A stretch of 64,000 bases of DNA from Corynebacterium sp. HMSC074A01 (lineage in GTDB: Bacteria; Actinomycetota; Actinomycetes; Mycobacteriales; Mycobacteriaceae): the NCBI RefSeq assembly GCF_001831515.1, contig NZ_KV825615.1, positions 196,539-260,538 on the forward strand. Direction: 5' to 3'. Made by a program: the position numbers and the translations under genes. Shown piece after piece: positions 63,802 through 64,000 of the stretch. The first letter of the stretch is position 1. Every line of letters begins with the position of its first letter. The notes under the pieces were generated by a model, which saw only the letters and a list, made by a program, of their open reading frames with translations, had not been told where the DNA came from and did no database searches.

Positions 63802-64000
63802 AAATGGAGCTAGCTCCATTTAGGGCAACGCCACCTACAAAACCCCAGGTCGCCACTCGACCACAACCCCAAACGGAGCTAGCTCCATTTAGACCAACAC
63901 CACCTACAAAACCCCAGGTCGCTTATCCCCCGCAACCCCAAACGGAGCTAGCTCCATCTAGACCAACCCCACCTACAAAACCCCAGGTCGCCACTCGACC
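63802..64000. repeat. Second array of the 69-bp palindromic repeat (runs off the window)
   Basis: Copies of the GGAGCTAGCTCC palindrome start at 63802, 63871 and 63940, again at exactly 69 bp. The interval carries CCTACAAAACCCCAGGTCGC in every unit. On the plus strand the three units read through without a stop as a 23-residue repeat (TELAPFRPTPPTKPQVA plus six residues). The unit expected at 64009 is beyond the window. Between the operator and the array (63661-63790) nothing is recognised. Confidence 0.95.

Overview
The window is GC-rich and reads as a chromosomal segment of a Corynebacterium or a close relative within the Corynebacteriales. The evidence is the RpoB N-terminus (GTG-CTG-GAA-GGA followed by an alternative TTG), the DUF3068 protein beside rpoB, an actinobacterial anchored-repeat metal ABC system, a sucrose PTS with sucrose-6-phosphate hydrolase, TANNNT-type -10 boxes, and many genes whose predicted transcript starts at the start codon. 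Most genes lie on the minus strand. No tRNA, rRNA, phage, insertion sequence or CRISPR array was seen.

Layout. 0.1-5.1 kb: two overlapping dynamin-like GTPase genes and an unrecognised 398-aa protein. 5.1-6.4 kb: rplN-rplX-rplE (start of the spc operon). 6.7-21.3 kb: a metabolic block lies between rplN and the end of the S10 operon. It holds a formate/nitrite channel, a TSUP permease, sucrose uptake and cleavage (scrB-ptsS, with a divergent PfkB-type sugar kinase), glmS, nitrite reductase nirBD, a SulP anion transporter, and a sulfur-carrier operon (DsrE, a TusA/methionine-synthase-core fusion, a second TusA). 21.4-26.6 kb: S10 operon, rpsJ to rpsQ, with a leader of about 390 nt. 27.2-30.5 kb: a six-gene Asp23/AmaP-like envelope cluster. 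30.5-31.7 kb: a gene remnant and its full-length relative. 31.9-36.6 kb: rpsL-rpsG-fusA-tuf. 36.8-37.9 kb: a DUF1707/LiaF-like protein and a DUF1801 protein. 37.9-38.2 kb: a 69-bp palindromic tandem repeat. 38.3-45.9 kb: rpoB-rpoC. 46.3-54.0 kb: DUF3068 protein, a giant Rib/YPDG-repeat surface protein behind an AT-rich promoter region, and a YfbM-like protein. 54.3-55.5 kb: rplJ-rplL with an attenuator leader. 55.7-63.6 kb: a six-gene, nearly gapless metal (probably zinc) uptake operon with three surface-anchored repeat proteins, under a Zur-like operator. 63.8-64.0 kb: a second array of the same 69-bp repeat, running off the window.

How it fits together. Core gene-expression operons are interleaved with envelope and nutrient-uptake modules. 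The most unusual items are the TusA-MetE fusion operon, a substrate-binding protein carrying an inserted and apparently permuted anchored-repeat domain, the 69-bp (23-codon) palindromic repeats at two loci, and an 11-mer (GCTTATCGACG) found nine times in 64 kb. All family assignments are from motif reading and memory; no database search was run.
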